Assembly (NCBI GenBank): GCA_963801985.1
Contig: CAWDGV010000001.1
Span: 103,711-167,710 of the forward strand
Direction of reading: 5' to 3'
From: JABDQZ01 sp963801985
GTDB lineage: Bacteria > Pseudomonadota > Gammaproteobacteria > Chromatiales > Chromatiaceae
Length of the DNA stretch: 64,000 bases
Shown here: positions 33,899-43,620 of the stretch, in pieces
How positions within the stretch are numbered: position 1 is the first letter of the stretch
Layout of the letters: each line of letters begins with the position of its first letter
Notes under the pieces: model-generated
What the model was told of the DNA's origin: nothing
Database searches by the model: none
What the model saw: only the letters and a program-made list of their open reading frames with translations
Translations under genes and position numbers: made by a program

Positions 33899-35611
33899 AT
33901 GCGTACTTCCCAGTTTCCATTACAGACCCTGAAAGAAACTCCAGCCGATGCTGAAATCGCCAGCCATCAGCTAATGCTGCGTGCCGGCATGATACGCAAA
34001 CTGGCCAGTGGCCTGTATAACTGGCTACCACTGGGATTACGCGTGTTACACAAGGTCCAGGCAATCGTACGCGATGAAATGAATAAATCCGGCGGATTGG
34101 AAATTTTAATGCCGGGTGTGCAACCTGCAGAACTGTGGCAGGAGACCGGTCGCTGGCAAAAATACGGTCCTGAACTGTTGCGTTTAACCGACCGCCATCA
34201 GCGTGAATTCTGCCTCGGCCCGACGCATGAGGAAATCATTACCGAACTTGCACGTAACGAATTGCACAGCTACAAGCAGCTCCCTATTAATTTCTACCAG
34301 ATCCAGACCAAGTTTCGTGATGAGATCCGGCCCCGCTTCGGCCTGATGCGTGCCCGGGAGTTTCTCATGAAAGATGCTTATTCCTTTCACCTGGACCAGG
34401 AATCATTGCAACAGACCTACGAAGAAATGTACCAGTGTTATTGCAATATTTTCTCCCGCTGCGGCCTGAATTTCCGTGCGGTGCAGGCGGATAGTGGTTC
34501 TATCGGCGGTAACGCATCCCATGAATTTCATGTCCTGGCGGATTCCGGTGAGGATGCCATCACCTTTTCCACCGAAAGTGATTATGCCGCCAACGTCGAA
34601 AAGGCCGAAGCCGTTGCCCCCTGCCAGGACCGCGCCCCTGCCAGCGAAGACATGCAGGAAGTTAAAACGCCCGACCAGAAAAGCATTGAAGAGGTTTCAA
34701 AATTCCTTGAAATTGCCCCCGCCAAAACCATCAAAACGCTGATTGTTAATGGTGAGGATGACAATTCTGTTGTTGCCCTGGTTTTACGCGGTGACCATGA
34801 ACTGAACGAAATCAAGGCAGAAAAACTCGAGCGCGTGGCTGCGCCACTGACCATGGCTTCCGAGGAATCAATCAAGGGAGCAACCGGCTGCATGCCGGGT
34901 TCTGTCGGGCCTGTTGGACTGATGATCAAGGTTTACGTGGACCGCGCAGCCAGCTGCCTTTCAGACTTCACCTGTGGTGCCAATATAGATGGCAAACATT
35001 TCACCGGCGTAAACTGGGTGCGTGATGTGCCAGCGGGTGAAGTGGTCGACATCCGCAATATTGTCGAAGGTGATCCCAGTCCGGATGGCAAAGGCAGCCT
35101 GATCATTGCGCGTGGTATTGAAGTTGGACATATCTTTCAGCTGGGCAAAACCTACAGTGAGAAAATGAATGCGGCCGTGCTCGATGAAAACGGCAAAAGC
35201 ACCATCATGACCATGGGTTGCTACGGTATTGGCGTATCACGGGTAGTAGCTGCCGCAATTGAGCAGCATCATGATGACAAGGGTATTATCTGGCCAGCTT
35301 CAATCGCACCTTTCCAGGTGGTTTTATGTCCTATCCAGTTAAAGAAATCCGAACTCGTCAAACAAGCCATTGAAAAGCTTTACCAGGAATTCATCGATGC
35401 CGGCATTGATGTGTTACTGGATGACCGCGATATCCGTCCCGGCGTAATGTTTGCTGATATGGAGCTGATTGGCATCCCTCATCGTATTGTCATTGGCGAA
35501 AGAAGCCTGAAACAAGATGAAGTCGAGTATCGTTATCGTTCAGATGATGAAAACCAGATGATTGCGTTGAGCGAGATTGTCAGCCTGGTAAAGGAAAAAC
35601 TGGCTGACTGA
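33899..35611 (+). CDS. proS: Proline-tRNA ligase
   Basis: Class II aminoacyl-tRNA synthetase, bacterial type with an inserted editing domain. 570 aa. MRTSQFPLQTLKETPADAEI, the motif 1/2 region MIRKLASGLYNWLPLGLRVL and RFGLMRAREFLMKDAYSFHL are followed by the INS editing domain (about 225-400, with GDHELNEIKAEKL). Motif 3 TMGCYGIGVSRVVAAAIEQH and the anticodon-binding domain end the protein. Monocistronic, followed by a convergent regulator gene. Confidence 0.97.
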   Translation: MRTSQFPLQTLKETPADAEIASHQLMLRAGMIRKLASGLYNWLPLGLRVLHKVQAIVRDEMNKSGGLEILMPGVQPAELWQETGRWQKYGPELLRLTDRHQREFCLGPTHEEIITELARNELHSYKQLPINFYQIQTKFRDEIRPRFGLMRAREFLMKDAYSFHLDQESLQQTYEEMYQCYCNIFSRCGLNFRAVQADSGSIGGNASHEFHVLADSGEDAITFSTESDYAANVEKAEAVAPCQDRAPASEDMQEVKTPDQKSIEEVSKFLEIAPAKTIKTLIVNGEDDNSVVALVLRGDHELNEIKAEKLERVAAPLTMASEESIKGATGCMPGSVGPVGLMIKVYVDRAASCLSDFTCGANIDGKHFTGVNWVRDVPAGEVVDIRNIVEGDPSPDGKGSLIIARGIEVGHIFQLGKTYSEKMNAAVLDENGKSTIMTMGCYGIGVSRVVAAAIEQHHDDKGIIWPASIAPFQVVLCPIQLKKSELVKQAIEKLYQEFIDAGIDVLLDDRDIRPGVMFADMELIGIPHRIVIGERSLKQDEVEYRYRSDDENQMIALSEIVSLVKEKLAD

Positions 35612-35659
35612 TAAACAGGTTAAGCGGTAAACTGCTTAACCGGCAAGCCGGCCAGATGA

Positions 35660-36556
35660 TTACAGGCTCACCCTTACCCGGACTTCGTTGCCTTTACCCA
35701 GGTACTCAAGGTAATCAAAACTAAGCAGGCGTGACATGGCGATACCCCGACCATGATTATCAAAAGCCCTGTCAGGATCCATTTCCAGGAAACAGGAATA
35801 ATCAAAGCCTTGACCTTCGTCACAAATGACAAAGTCAATATTTTGATTGTTTTTATGAATTTTTACCGTGACTTTTTTATCGCGGTATTCAGGCATATCC
35901 AGGCGTTTTTCCACTTCTTCCTGCCAGCTACCCCGATCTTTCAGAACACCTTTTTCTTCATAGCTAATCCCGAGGTTGCCATGTTCGACAGCATTGATCA
36001 GAAGTTCCGCCATACCGACAACAACTCGCTGTGGATCAGGACAGATATTTGAAAGCATGGTCGCCATGTCACGCGCCTCATTCAAAGTCCTGAAACTGAA
36101 CTGGCCATCAGCCATCAGTTCATCCAGCTTCGAGTCCATCTCAATCTGCTGCTGCATAGAACGGTAACGCAAGCGGTCACCCACCGCCGTTGATATTACT
36201 GAACGCAGGGTATCTTCTTCAAAAGGTTTGGTCAGATAGTAATAGGCACCGGCTTTCATACCTTCAGCGATATCCTGCTTGGAAGCCAGTGCTGTTTGTA
36301 ACAGGACAGGCAGCTCCAGTAACACAGGATGCGCCTTGATTTTGGCCAGGACCTCCATGCCGTCCATATTGGGCATCATGCGGTCCAGCAGGATCAAGTC
36401 AAATGCATGCGGGTCAGCTTCAAGTTGATTCCAGGCATCCAGACCGTCTTCAGCGGTTCTCAGTGCATATCCTTCATCCTCGAGATATTCCATTATGATC
36501 TCGACGTTGAAAGGCTCATCATCAACTATCAATATCGTGGCGGTATTATCGGCCAT
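35660..36556 (-). CDS. Response regulator with histidine-kinase-like ATPase output domain
   Basis: 298 aa. The N-terminal receiver domain (TATILIVDDEPFNVEIIMEY; phospho-acceptor D58 in LILLDRMMPNMDG; Lys in YLTKPFEEDT) is joined to a C-terminal GHKL ATPase domain with N-box MAELLINAVEHGNLGI, G1 CDEGQGFD and GRGIAMSR. The ATPase part resembles RsbW/SpoIIAB-type anti-sigma kinases rather than a sensor kinase; no phosphorylatable His box is seen. It may control a partner-switching module by phosphorylation. No partner genes are adjacent. Confidence 0.85.
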   Translation of the reverse strand: MADNTATILIVDDEPFNVEIIMEYLEDEGYALRTAEDGLDAWNQLEADPHAFDLILLDRMMPNMDGMEVLAKIKAHPVLLELPVLLQTALASKQDIAEGMKAGAYYYLTKPFEEDTLRSVISTAVGDRLRYRSMQQQIEMDSKLDELMADGQFSFRTLNEARDMATMLSNICPDPQRVVVGMAELLINAVEHGNLGISYEEKGVLKDRGSWQEEVEKRLDMPEYRDKKVTVKIHKNNQNIDFVICDEGQGFDYSCFLEMDPDRAFDNHGRGIAMSRLLSFDYLEYLGKGNEVRVRVSL

Positions 36557-36841
36557 TACATAAATCCGTTCTTTCCAACAAGATAACAGGTAACCTGTTG
36601 ATTACATTAAGTATTAAGAAAAACCCTCTGTCAGTCTAATTAGGTATCGGTACATTTGGAAAAACCTTTAATTTAATAGATCCTGGAAAAGCCGTTTAAT
36701 GCTTCTTAATTTACGGCTTCAGCTTGAAAATCTTCATATTCCCAGCCGAATCTAGTATGCCCTATTTGACACTTCAAGCCTCGAAACGCATCATATGCCA
36801 CCTTTTATCAGCAAATAATTACATTCAAAGGCACGATAGCT
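36557..36841. other. Divergent intergenic region, nothing recognised
   Basis: 285 bp between the divergent response regulator and fabA. No open frame, repeat family member or clear operator could be supported; the promoters of both genes should lie here. Confidence 0.5.
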
Positions 36842-37363
36842 ATGAGCTTTGTCAGACAATCCTCCTACAATAGAGATGAACTACTGAAATGCGGACAGGG
36901 AGAGCTTTTCGGCCCTGGTAACGCACAATTACCCACGCCAAACATGCTGATGATGGACCGTATAACATCCATTAGCGAAACCGGGGGTGCTTTCGACAAA
37001 GGTGAAATGAAGGCTGAGCTCGATATCACACCTGATCTCTGGTTCTTTGACTGCCATTTTCCCGGCGATCCTGTCATGCCCGGTTGTCTTGGTCTTGATG
37101 CCATGTGGCAGCTGGTTGGGTTCTATCTTGGCTGGCTGGGTAATCCGGGACATGGCCGTGCCCTGGGTGTCGGAGAAGTCAAGTTTACCGGCCAGGTATT
37201 ACCCACTGCCAAGGTTGTAAAATATCATATCAATATCAAGCGCGTGATTACGCGCAAGCTGATTCTCGGTATTGGTGACGGTAGCGTTGAAGTTGATGGC
37301 CGTGAAATTTACACCGCTTCAGATCTGCGTGTTGGCCTGTTTACTTCAACAGAAGGATTCTAA
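36842..37363 (+). CDS. fabA: 3-hydroxydecanoyl-[ACP] dehydratase/isomerase
   Basis: Makes cis-3-decenoyl-ACP, the branch point to unsaturated fatty acids. 173 aa, standard length. The hot-dog fold has catalytic His72 in DCHFPGDPVMPGCLGLDAMW and Asp86 within it, and the FabA-specific RALGVGEVKFTGQVLPTAKV. FabB usually accompanies FabA in gammaproteobacteria, but it is not next to it here. A REP-like hairpin begins 2 bp after the stop and probably terminates transcription. Confidence 0.96.
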   Translation: MSFVRQSSYNRDELLKCGQGELFGPGNAQLPTPNMLMMDRITSISETGGAFDKGEMKAELDITPDLWFFDCHFPGDPVMPGCLGLDAMWQLVGFYLGWLGNPGHGRALGVGEVKFTGQVLPTAKVVKYHINIKRVITRKLILGIGDGSVEVDGREIYTASDLRVGLFTSTEGF

Positions 37364-37364
37364 A

Positions 37365-37437
37365 AAAAGGAGGTCAGTACCCTTTTATTTTTATTTGAAT
37401 AGAAAAATGTAATAAAAGGGTACTGACCCCTTTTTTT
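37365..37437. repeat. REP-like hairpin acting as bidirectional terminator
   Basis: AGGAGGTCAGTACCCTTTTA and its inverted partner TAAAAGGGTACTGACCCC with a run of seven T. Same family as 2429-2514. It fills the whole gap between the convergent fabA and DUF945 genes, and its last base overlaps the DUF945 stop region, so it doubles as their terminator. Confidence 0.8.
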
Positions 37438-38828
37438 CATTGCATCGCAGGCAATGGAATCATCTTGCCATTGATTGATAAAAGACCTGCTTTGAGATTA
37501 GCCACTGTTACCAGGTCAAGCCCCCTTCTTTCAAGCAAACCCTGACCTATCAGGGATTCCAGTTGGGCTGATACCTGCTGTTCCACCAGCTCTTCGATTG
37601 ACTCGGGATCCGGCAATTCAACAGACTCATCCTGGTTTTTGCCCAGCTCCATCAGCAATTGCTGCCTGGTTGAATTAGACATCAACTGCCTGAGCAATGA
37701 CTCGGGTATTTGCAGGCTGGCATCGCCAACCAGTTTCTGCAGGAATTTGTCCGACACACCCATATCGGTGATCGACATATCATCCACTTTTAATGACAGG
37801 CTTGCCTGAATCATGCCTTGCGGCGTATTCAGTTCAAATTTCTTTAACGACACCCCGGGATTCTGTTCCAGAAGACTCGGCATCACGCTCATGAAGACAC
37901 CCATAATCGCCATGCCCTGTTGCTCTGGGGGCAGCTGCTGACGTTGCATATCCTTGATATTTTCCTGGATCCTGGCCATAGCCTCGGCTGAAATCGAGGT
38001 TAACTCCAGTTCGATTTGTACCGGTCCGAAATGCTCTTTATCAACATCAAATGCATCGACAGAATAGCTGGCCAAAACATTCACATTTTCTGCCTCGGCA
38101 AAAGTATGCGCACTGATCGCAATGTTACGCACATCCAGGCCGAATCCCCGTTGCCAGTCATTCATGGCAATGTGCTCGATTTCAAAACTGCCTTTACCCA
38201 GCATAAGGTCGGCAACCCCACGGGCTGAATCAGACTCGAGCTGGACTTTGCCTATCCTCAGTTCGCCCTGCCCGGGAGAACTCAGTCTGAGTCCGGGCGT
38301 GTATGCATTAATCGAAACTTGTCCGTTGACAACATTGAACCCGATTTGTCCCTGCAGTCCGGAAAAGTCGAGGAATAGATTATTTTCCAGCTCCAGAGTA
38401 TTTGCTAACGACGGTATATCCAGCCTGGTTGTGCCATCACCGGAAAAAGCCATTTTTGTCACAATCTGGCTTCCCATATCCTCCGGGAACAAGGCTTGGT
38501 CTTGATGAAAAAAGCGGCTTTCAAAACGAGTGAGATAGCCCAGCCAGCCATCAGAAATTGTGTATGGACCATGCACAATATCACTGACAATTTTCACGCG
38601 GATATCCGTTTTATCACCTTGTGGTGTGTACACGGGAATAGCCAGAACCGAGCGGGCCTGCGAGTGGTAAAAGCCCTGGTCATATTCGTGACTCGCCAGT
38701 TGGTAACCAGCCTCCTCAAACTGCGATAACAGCCCGCGGTATCGGTTCTTGATTTCAAAACCCAGGAAATATGGCAGTAAAACCAGCAGCGCCAATACAA
38801 CCAGCAACAGGGCTCTTAATTTTTTCAT
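37437..38828 (-). CDS. DUF945 (YdgA) family protein
   Basis: 463 aa. The N-terminal signal-anchor helix (KKLRALLLVVLALLVLLPYFLG) is followed by a periplasmic DUF945 domain with QLASHEYDQGFYHSQARSVL, HGPYTISDGWLGYLTRF and repeating amphipathic beta segments. Length and layout match E. coli YdgA. The function is unknown; the repeated beta pattern suggests an envelope role (inference). Twenty bp after dxs on the same strand, so possibly co-transcribed. Confidence 0.85.
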   Translation of the reverse strand: MKKLRALLLVVLALLVLLPYFLGFEIKNRYRGLLSQFEEAGYQLASHEYDQGFYHSQARSVLAIPVYTPQGDKTDIRVKIVSDIVHGPYTISDGWLGYLTRFESRFFHQDQALFPEDMGSQIVTKMAFSGDGTTRLDIPSLANTLELENNLFLDFSGLQGQIGFNVVNGQVSINAYTPGLRLSSPGQGELRIGKVQLESDSARGVADLMLGKGSFEIEHIAMNDWQRGFGLDVRNIAISAHTFAEAENVNVLASYSVDAFDVDKEHFGPVQIELELTSISAEAMARIQENIKDMQRQQLPPEQQGMAIMGVFMSVMPSLLEQNPGVSLKKFELNTPQGMIQASLSLKVDDMSITDMGVSDKFLQKLVGDASLQIPESLLRQLMSNSTRQQLLMELGKNQDESVELPDPESIEELVEQQVSAQLESLIGQGLLERRGLDLVTVANLKAGLLSINGKMIPLPAMQ

Positions 38829-38848
38829 TTTTTTCCTCCAGGTGTTTT

Positions 38849-40747
38849 TTAAACACCTGCCAAGAATGATTTAACATCAGCAAGCACACTCGCCAGGTCA
38901 AGACCGGCCTCGGCCAGTTGCTCATCCTGCGTGGCATGCTCGATAAAATAATCCGGCAACCCAAGATGTCGGATTTGAACCTGCTGACGCTCGCCAGCAG
39001 AAAGACTGTCAATATATTCAGCTACCGCAGAACCCGCACCACCCTGTACCACATTGTTTTCCAGGGTAACCAGTAAAGCATGGCTCTTAATCAATTCGTT
39101 GATCAGGTTCTCATCCAGTGGTTTTACAAAACGCATGTTAACAACGGTTGCATCAAGCTGTTCACCTGCCTGCTGTGCAGTTGCATGCAGATCACCAAAT
39201 GCCAGCAAGGCGACCTTGCTGCCCTGGCGCGTGATCAGAGCCCTGCCCGGTTCCAGGGTTTCCAGCGAATCCGTGACTGTAACACCTGGCCCTGTTCCCC
39301 TCGGGTAACGAACCAGCGCTGGCCCGGGGTAGTTCCAGGCAGTCTGCAGTAGCTGCCGGCATTCGTTTTCATCAGCCGGAGCCATAACCAGCATGTTTGG
39401 AATACAGCGCGCATAGCTCAGGTCAAAACTGCCGGCGTGCGTCGCACCGTCGGCACCAACCTGTCCGGCACGGTCCACGGCAAAGGTCACGTCAAGGTTT
39501 TGCAGGGCGACATCATGTATCAACTGGTCATAGGCCCGCTGCAGGAAAGTTGAATAAATTGCGACCACTGGCTTCAAACCATCACAGGCCATACCGGCGG
39601 CCAGGGTCACCGCATGTTGCTCGGCAATAGCCACGTCATAGTATCGTTGCGGGTATTGCTGGGAAAAAGCTACCAGGCCAGAACCTTCACACATGGCCGG
39701 CGTAATCCCCACCAGGCGCTCATCAGCACCAGCAGCATCACATATCCAGTCACTGAAAACCTTGGTAAAGGTTGGCCCCGAAGACTTGCCTTCAGTTTCA
39801 CCGGTCTCAATATCAAAAGGTGCCACACCATGGTAAAAACAGGGATTACCTTCTGCCGGATGATAGCCCCTGCCTTTCTGGGTAACCACGTGCAGGAAAC
39901 GCGGCCCCTTGATCGCCTTGAGGTTATTCAGGGTTTCCAGTAACCCGGGCAGATCATGGCCGTCTATCGGTCCCATGTAGTTAAAACCGAGCTCCTCAAA
40001 CAGCGTTCCCGGTATCACCATACCTTTCATGTGCTCTTCCCAGCGCTCCATCAAGCCGACCACACTGGGCAATCCCTTGAAAGCCGAACGGGAGCCATCG
40101 CGCATCCGGTTATAAAATCGGCTGGAAAGCACTTTGGTCAGGTATTTGCTGATTGCACCAACTGGTGATGAAATCGACATGTCATTGTCATTGAGAATCA
40201 CCAACAAATCGGTATCCAGTGATCCGGCATGATTCAATGCCTCAAATGCCTGCCCGGCCGATAAGGCACCATCACCGATGATGGCGACAATCTGGCGATC
40301 GATGCCCTGTTTTTCCGCCGCTACTGCCATACCCAGCGCAGCACTGATAGAAGTACTGGAATGCCCTACCCCAAAAGTGTCATATTCCGACTCCTCACGC
40401 CGCGGAAAACCGGACAAGCCATCTTTTTGCCTGAGTGTGGACATGCGTTCTTTTCGACCGGTGAGAATCTTGTGAGGATAGGCCTGGTGACCAACATCCC
40501 AGATCAGGCGGTCATCCGGCGTATTAAAGACATAATGCAAAGCCAGCGTCAGCTCAACAACACCCAAGCCGGCCGCCAGGTGGCCACCGGTCTGTGAAAC
40601 GGATTGAATCAGGTACTGACGGATTTCCTCTGCCAGCAAAGGTAAGTCTGACGCATCAAGCGCACGCATGTCCTCTGGAACATTGATAGCATCGAGCAAG
40701 GCCTGGGCAGCCCTGTTATCCATAGAATCGTCACTTGAATCGCTCAT
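38849..40747 (-). CDS. dxs: 1-deoxy-D-xylulose-5-phosphate synthase
   Basis: First enzyme of the MEP isoprenoid pathway, joining pyruvate and glyceraldehyde 3-phosphate with thiamine diphosphate. 632 aa. GGHLAAGLGVVELTLALHYV and DVGHQAYPHKILTGRK are followed by the ThDP motif from IIGDGALSAGQAFEALNHAG to NDNDMSIS, a transketolase pyrimidine domain (AEQHAVTLAAGMA, FLQRAYDQLIHDVALQ) and the C-terminal domain with MRFVKPLDENLI. The usual ispA and xseB neighbours are absent. Confidence 0.97.
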   Translation of the reverse strand: MSDSSDDSMDNRAAQALLDAINVPEDMRALDASDLPLLAEEIRQYLIQSVSQTGGHLAAGLGVVELTLALHYVFNTPDDRLIWDVGHQAYPHKILTGRKERMSTLRQKDGLSGFPRREESEYDTFGVGHSSTSISAALGMAVAAEKQGIDRQIVAIIGDGALSAGQAFEALNHAGSLDTDLLVILNDNDMSISSPVGAISKYLTKVLSSRFYNRMRDGSRSAFKGLPSVVGLMERWEEHMKGMVIPGTLFEELGFNYMGPIDGHDLPGLLETLNNLKAIKGPRFLHVVTQKGRGYHPAEGNPCFYHGVAPFDIETGETEGKSSGPTFTKVFSDWICDAAGADERLVGITPAMCEGSGLVAFSQQYPQRYYDVAIAEQHAVTLAAGMACDGLKPVVAIYSTFLQRAYDQLIHDVALQNLDVTFAVDRAGQVGADGATHAGSFDLSYARCIPNMLVMAPADENECRQLLQTAWNYPGPALVRYPRGTGPGVTVTDSLETLEPGRALITRQGSKVALLAFGDLHATAQQAGEQLDATVVNMRFVKPLDENLINELIKSHALLVTLENNVVQGGAGSAVAEYIDSLSAGERQQVQIRHLGLPDYFIEHATQDEQLAEAGLDLASVLADVKSFLAGV

Positions 40748-40870
40748 GTATCAGGGTCCAGGTATCCGAATAGCATCTGACTTACGGAAAGATGAAGGGT
40801 AAAATAATCGTTTATTCTAACCTAAAGACCCGTTGTGGTCTTGCTGGTTCAACCCGAAATAGCATAGAAA

Positions 40871-41413
40871 GTGAAGAACAGAAGACACAAGGATCACCGC
40901 ACCCAGGCAGAGCAACGCTATAAAAAGCACCGGCAACGCAATATCCTGGCAAAACCCGGTGCGCATGAATTCGTCATGGTGCTTGATCATCTCAAGGGTG
41001 GCTTTAACGTTCCCAAGATTTTCCGCAGTGCCCAGGCTTTTGGCGCAACTGCCGTGCACCTGGTCAACGTACCGCCTTTTGACCCCGCGCCCGCCAAGGG
41101 GGCTTTTAAATATGTGCCGGCCAGGTTCCACGAAACCTTTGCCGCTTGTCACAAGGAACTGTCCAACCAGGGTTACACGTTTTTCATTCTCGAACCGGCA
41201 CAAGGCGTGGCACTGGATGCCAGCCAGTTACCTGCGAGGTCAGCATTCGTTCTCGGCAATGAAGAACTGGGCATCAGTTTTAATCCCGATGATTACCCTG
41301 GGCTGAAACGCCTGACGATAGCCCAGTATGGCCAGGTTGACAGCCTGAATGTCAGTGTCGCGGCTTCTATCGTGATGTACGAATACACCAGGCAACAGCA
41401 TGCAGAGGATTGA
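40871..41413 (+). CDS. TrmH/SpoU-family RNA 2'-O-methyltransferase
   Basis: 180 aa from a GTG start. The SPOUT knot motifs are complete: NVPKIFRSAQAFGATAVHLV (motif 1), FVLGNEELGIS (motif 2) and VDSLNVSVAASIVMYEYTRQ (motif 3). The basic N-terminus (KNRRHKDHRTQAEQRYKKHR) likely helps bind RNA. The target is probably a tRNA or rRNA ribose, but cannot be specified. Its end overlaps the next gene by 14 bp, so they form an operon. Confidence 0.88.
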   Translation: MKNRRHKDHRTQAEQRYKKHRQRNILAKPGAHEFVMVLDHLKGGFNVPKIFRSAQAFGATAVHLVNVPPFDPAPAKGAFKYVPARFHETFAACHKELSNQGYTFFILEPAQGVALDASQLPARSAFVLGNEELGISFNPDDYPGLKRLTIAQYGQVDSLNVSVAASIVMYEYTRQQHAED

Positions 41414-42473
41414 CTGCCTTATTGTAGGCCAGGGACTGGCCGGTACATTACTGGCATGGTCTCTCATGCAACAGGGCCAAACTGTTCACATCATTGATAA
41501 CCGACACAAACATTCATCATCCATGGTTGCAGCCGGACTGGTAAACCCGGTAACCGGAAAAAGACTGCACAAAGCGGATGACACCGAGCAATGTCTTGAA
41601 TCGGCTACATCGCTGTACAACAAACTGGCGGTTTTTTTTGAACAGGCGTTTTATCACCCGCTTGAGATGATGCGTCTGTTCACAAATCCCGAGCAACAAC
41701 AAACTCTCGACAAACGTTTGCATCAACCCGGTTATGCGGAATATTTTGGAAAACAGTTCAGCGACCAGGCATCGTTAAAACCACTGCACCATACCGATGG
41801 CGGTGTCTATCAGAAGAAGACCGGTTACCTGGATATTCCCGCACTGTTAACCTGCCTGGAAGAATATTTTCGGCAACAGAAGATACTGCACCAGGAACCA
41901 CTTGCTTATGCAGACCTGGCTGTTTCTGAATCAGGCGTAAACTGGCGGGATATCACGGCTGATCATTGCATCTTCTGTGAAGGCTACCAGGCAACGGGCA
42001 ACCCCTGGTTTAAATGGTTACCCTTCCAACTGGCCAAGGGTGAAATACTCACCATTAAATCTGACCAGATACCTTCAAACCACATCGTAAACCGGGGTAA
42101 CTGGCTGATTCCGATGCAACAGGGACTGTTTCGGACAGGTTCAACCAACCAGTGGGAATTTGATGATGACCGGCCAACCTCTGAAGGTCGACAACAGCTT
42201 GAAGAAAATCTCCAGCGCTTGTTTTCTGAACCACCCAGTTACCGGGTGACTGATCACCAGGCAGGTATCAGGCCGGCAACCAGGGATAAAAAACCTTTTA
42301 TCGGTTTTCATCCGGAAATCAGTCAACTGGCAATCTTCAATGGCTTTGGTGCGCGTGGCAGCATGACCATCCCCTTTTACGCCGAACTCTTCAGCAAGTT
42401 TGTATCAGGCAAACAGTTATTACCTGCTGATGTCGATATTCGCAGATATTTCACCCATGGCATCGTTAACTGA
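41400..42473 (+). CDS. FAD-dependent oxidoreductase (DAO superfamily)
   Basis: 357 aa. The N-terminal dinucleotide-binding motif IDCLIVGQGLAGTLLAWSLM is followed by SSMVAAGLVNPVTGKRLHKA, typical of amine-oxidase-like DAO proteins. It continues through GYLDIPALLTC to the C-terminal FAD contact GFGARGSMTIPFYAELF. D-amino-acid- or glycine-oxidase-like activity is possible but not shown. It overlaps the SPOUT methyltransferase before it and another methyltransferase after it. Confidence 0.85.
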   Translation: MQRIDCLIVGQGLAGTLLAWSLMQQGQTVHIIDNRHKHSSSMVAAGLVNPVTGKRLHKADDTEQCLESATSLYNKLAVFFEQAFYHPLEMMRLFTNPEQQQTLDKRLHQPGYAEYFGKQFSDQASLKPLHHTDGGVYQKKTGYLDIPALLTCLEEYFRQQKILHQEPLAYADLAVSESGVNWRDITADHCIFCEGYQATGNPWFKWLPFQLAKGEILTIKSDQIPSNHIVNRGNWLIPMQQGLFRTGSTNQWEFDDDRPTSEGRQQLEENLQRLFSEPPSYRVTDHQAGIRPATRDKKPFIGFHPEISQLAIFNGFGARGSMTIPFYAELFSKFVSGKQLLPADVDIRRYFTHGIVN

Positions 42474-43008
42474 TCAGGCGCAACAGCTGTTGCAGGCAAA
42501 GCTGTCACCTGGGGATATTGCGATCGATGCAACCGCTGGCAATGGTCATGACACCCTGTTTCTGGCTCAGCAGGTTGGCTCATCAGGCCGGGTTTTTGCA
42601 TTTGATATACAGCAGCTTGCTATTGATGAAACCCGGCAACGTCTTGAAAAACATAACATGCTTGCACGGGTAGATCTGCTCAAAGAAAGCCATGCATACC
42701 TTTCAAGGCATATACCTGCCGAACTGCATCAGAAGATTTCGCTGATCATGTTTAACCTGGGCTACCTGCCCGGCTCGGACAAGTCCTGCATCACCATGAC
42801 AGAAACGACCCTGTCGGCATTAACACAAGCCATGCAGTTACTTAGACCGGATGGATTACTGTCGATCATGCTCTATCCCGGGCATACCGGGGGAGACAGG
42901 GAAACAAAAGCGGTTTTGGAGTGGGCGGATCAGTTACCGGCTGGCTGTAAACAACAGCACCTGGTAACCAGGGGGCCGCAATGGTTACTGTTGCAACACA
43001 TTGATTAA
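42457..43008 (+). CDS. Class I SAM-dependent rRNA methyltransferase (YtqB-like)
   Basis: 183 aa from ATG 42457 (MASLTDQAQQLLQAKLSPGD), overlapping the oxidoreductase gene. Motif I DATAGNGHDTLFLAQQVG, VFAFDIQQLAIDETRQRL (post II), the NLGYLPGSDKSCITMTETTL segment and MLYPGHTGGDRETKAV match PF06962, whose studied members methylate rRNA or tRNA. The NLGYLP block and the YPGH-GG segment are diagnostic. The exact target is unknown. Confidence 0.85.
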   Translation: MASLTDQAQQLLQAKLSPGDIAIDATAGNGHDTLFLAQQVGSSGRVFAFDIQQLAIDETRQRLEKHNMLARVDLLKESHAYLSRHIPAELHQKISLIMFNLGYLPGSDKSCITMTETTLSALTQAMQLLRPDGLLSIMLYPGHTGGDRETKAVLEWADQLPAGCKQQHLVTRGPQWLLLQHID

Positions 43009-43595
43009 TTTTTTTGCCAAAACAGAATGCGGTTATTGGCGGGCATCTCGAAATCCTCTACCAGTTGCATACCTGCTTGCTGCGCCAGTTGGTCAAGCGC
43101 CTCAAAGTCCCTGACACCACTTCCTGCATCCCGGTCTTTTAGCCATTGATCAAAACGGGCATTGCTTTCACTGGTAAACTTACCCTGATAATTAAAAGGA
43201 CCATACAAAGTAAACTTGCCGCCCGGATTCAACAGGCTTCCCACTCCGGCAAACAAAGCTTCAACCGCGTTCCAATGCATGATGTGTGCAGTGTTAGCCG
43301 AAAACACCGCATCAACCTTGATCGCAGGCCACTGGCTTTGCATGGTATCCAGTGCAACCGGTAACCTGACATTCTCCAGCCCTGATTCCTCAATCCATTG
43401 CCTGATACCCGGATGATTTTCATCCAGATCACTGGTATGCCAGACAAGGTGCGGCAGGTCCCGGGCAAAGTAGACGGCGTGTTGTCCTGTACCACTGCCC
43501 ACTTCAAAAACTGAACGGCAATCCCTGAACAGCGGCTCTATGACGTTAAAGATCGGCTCCCGGTTTTGTTCAGAAGATTCTGCAAAAGGTTTCAT
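43005..43595 (-). CDS. DUF938 family SAM-dependent methyltransferase
   Basis: 196 aa. MKPFAESSEQNREPIFNVIE and the SAM motif SVFEVGSGTGQHAVYFAR are typical of DUF938, as are FSANTAHIMHWNAVEALFAG and FTLYGPFNYQGKFTSESNA. The biological target is unknown. Convergent with the preceding gene, overlapping its end by 4 bp. Confidence 0.88.
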   Translation of the reverse strand: MKPFAESSEQNREPIFNVIEPLFRDCRSVFEVGSGTGQHAVYFARDLPHLVWHTSDLDENHPGIRQWIEESGLENVRLPVALDTMQSQWPAIKVDAVFSANTAHIMHWNAVEALFAGVGSLLNPGGKFTLYGPFNYQGKFTSESNARFDQWLKDRDAGSGVRDFEALDQLAQQAGMQLVEDFEMPANNRILFWQKN

Positions 43596-43620
43596 AATTT
43601 ATTCTCATCGAATATCGATC

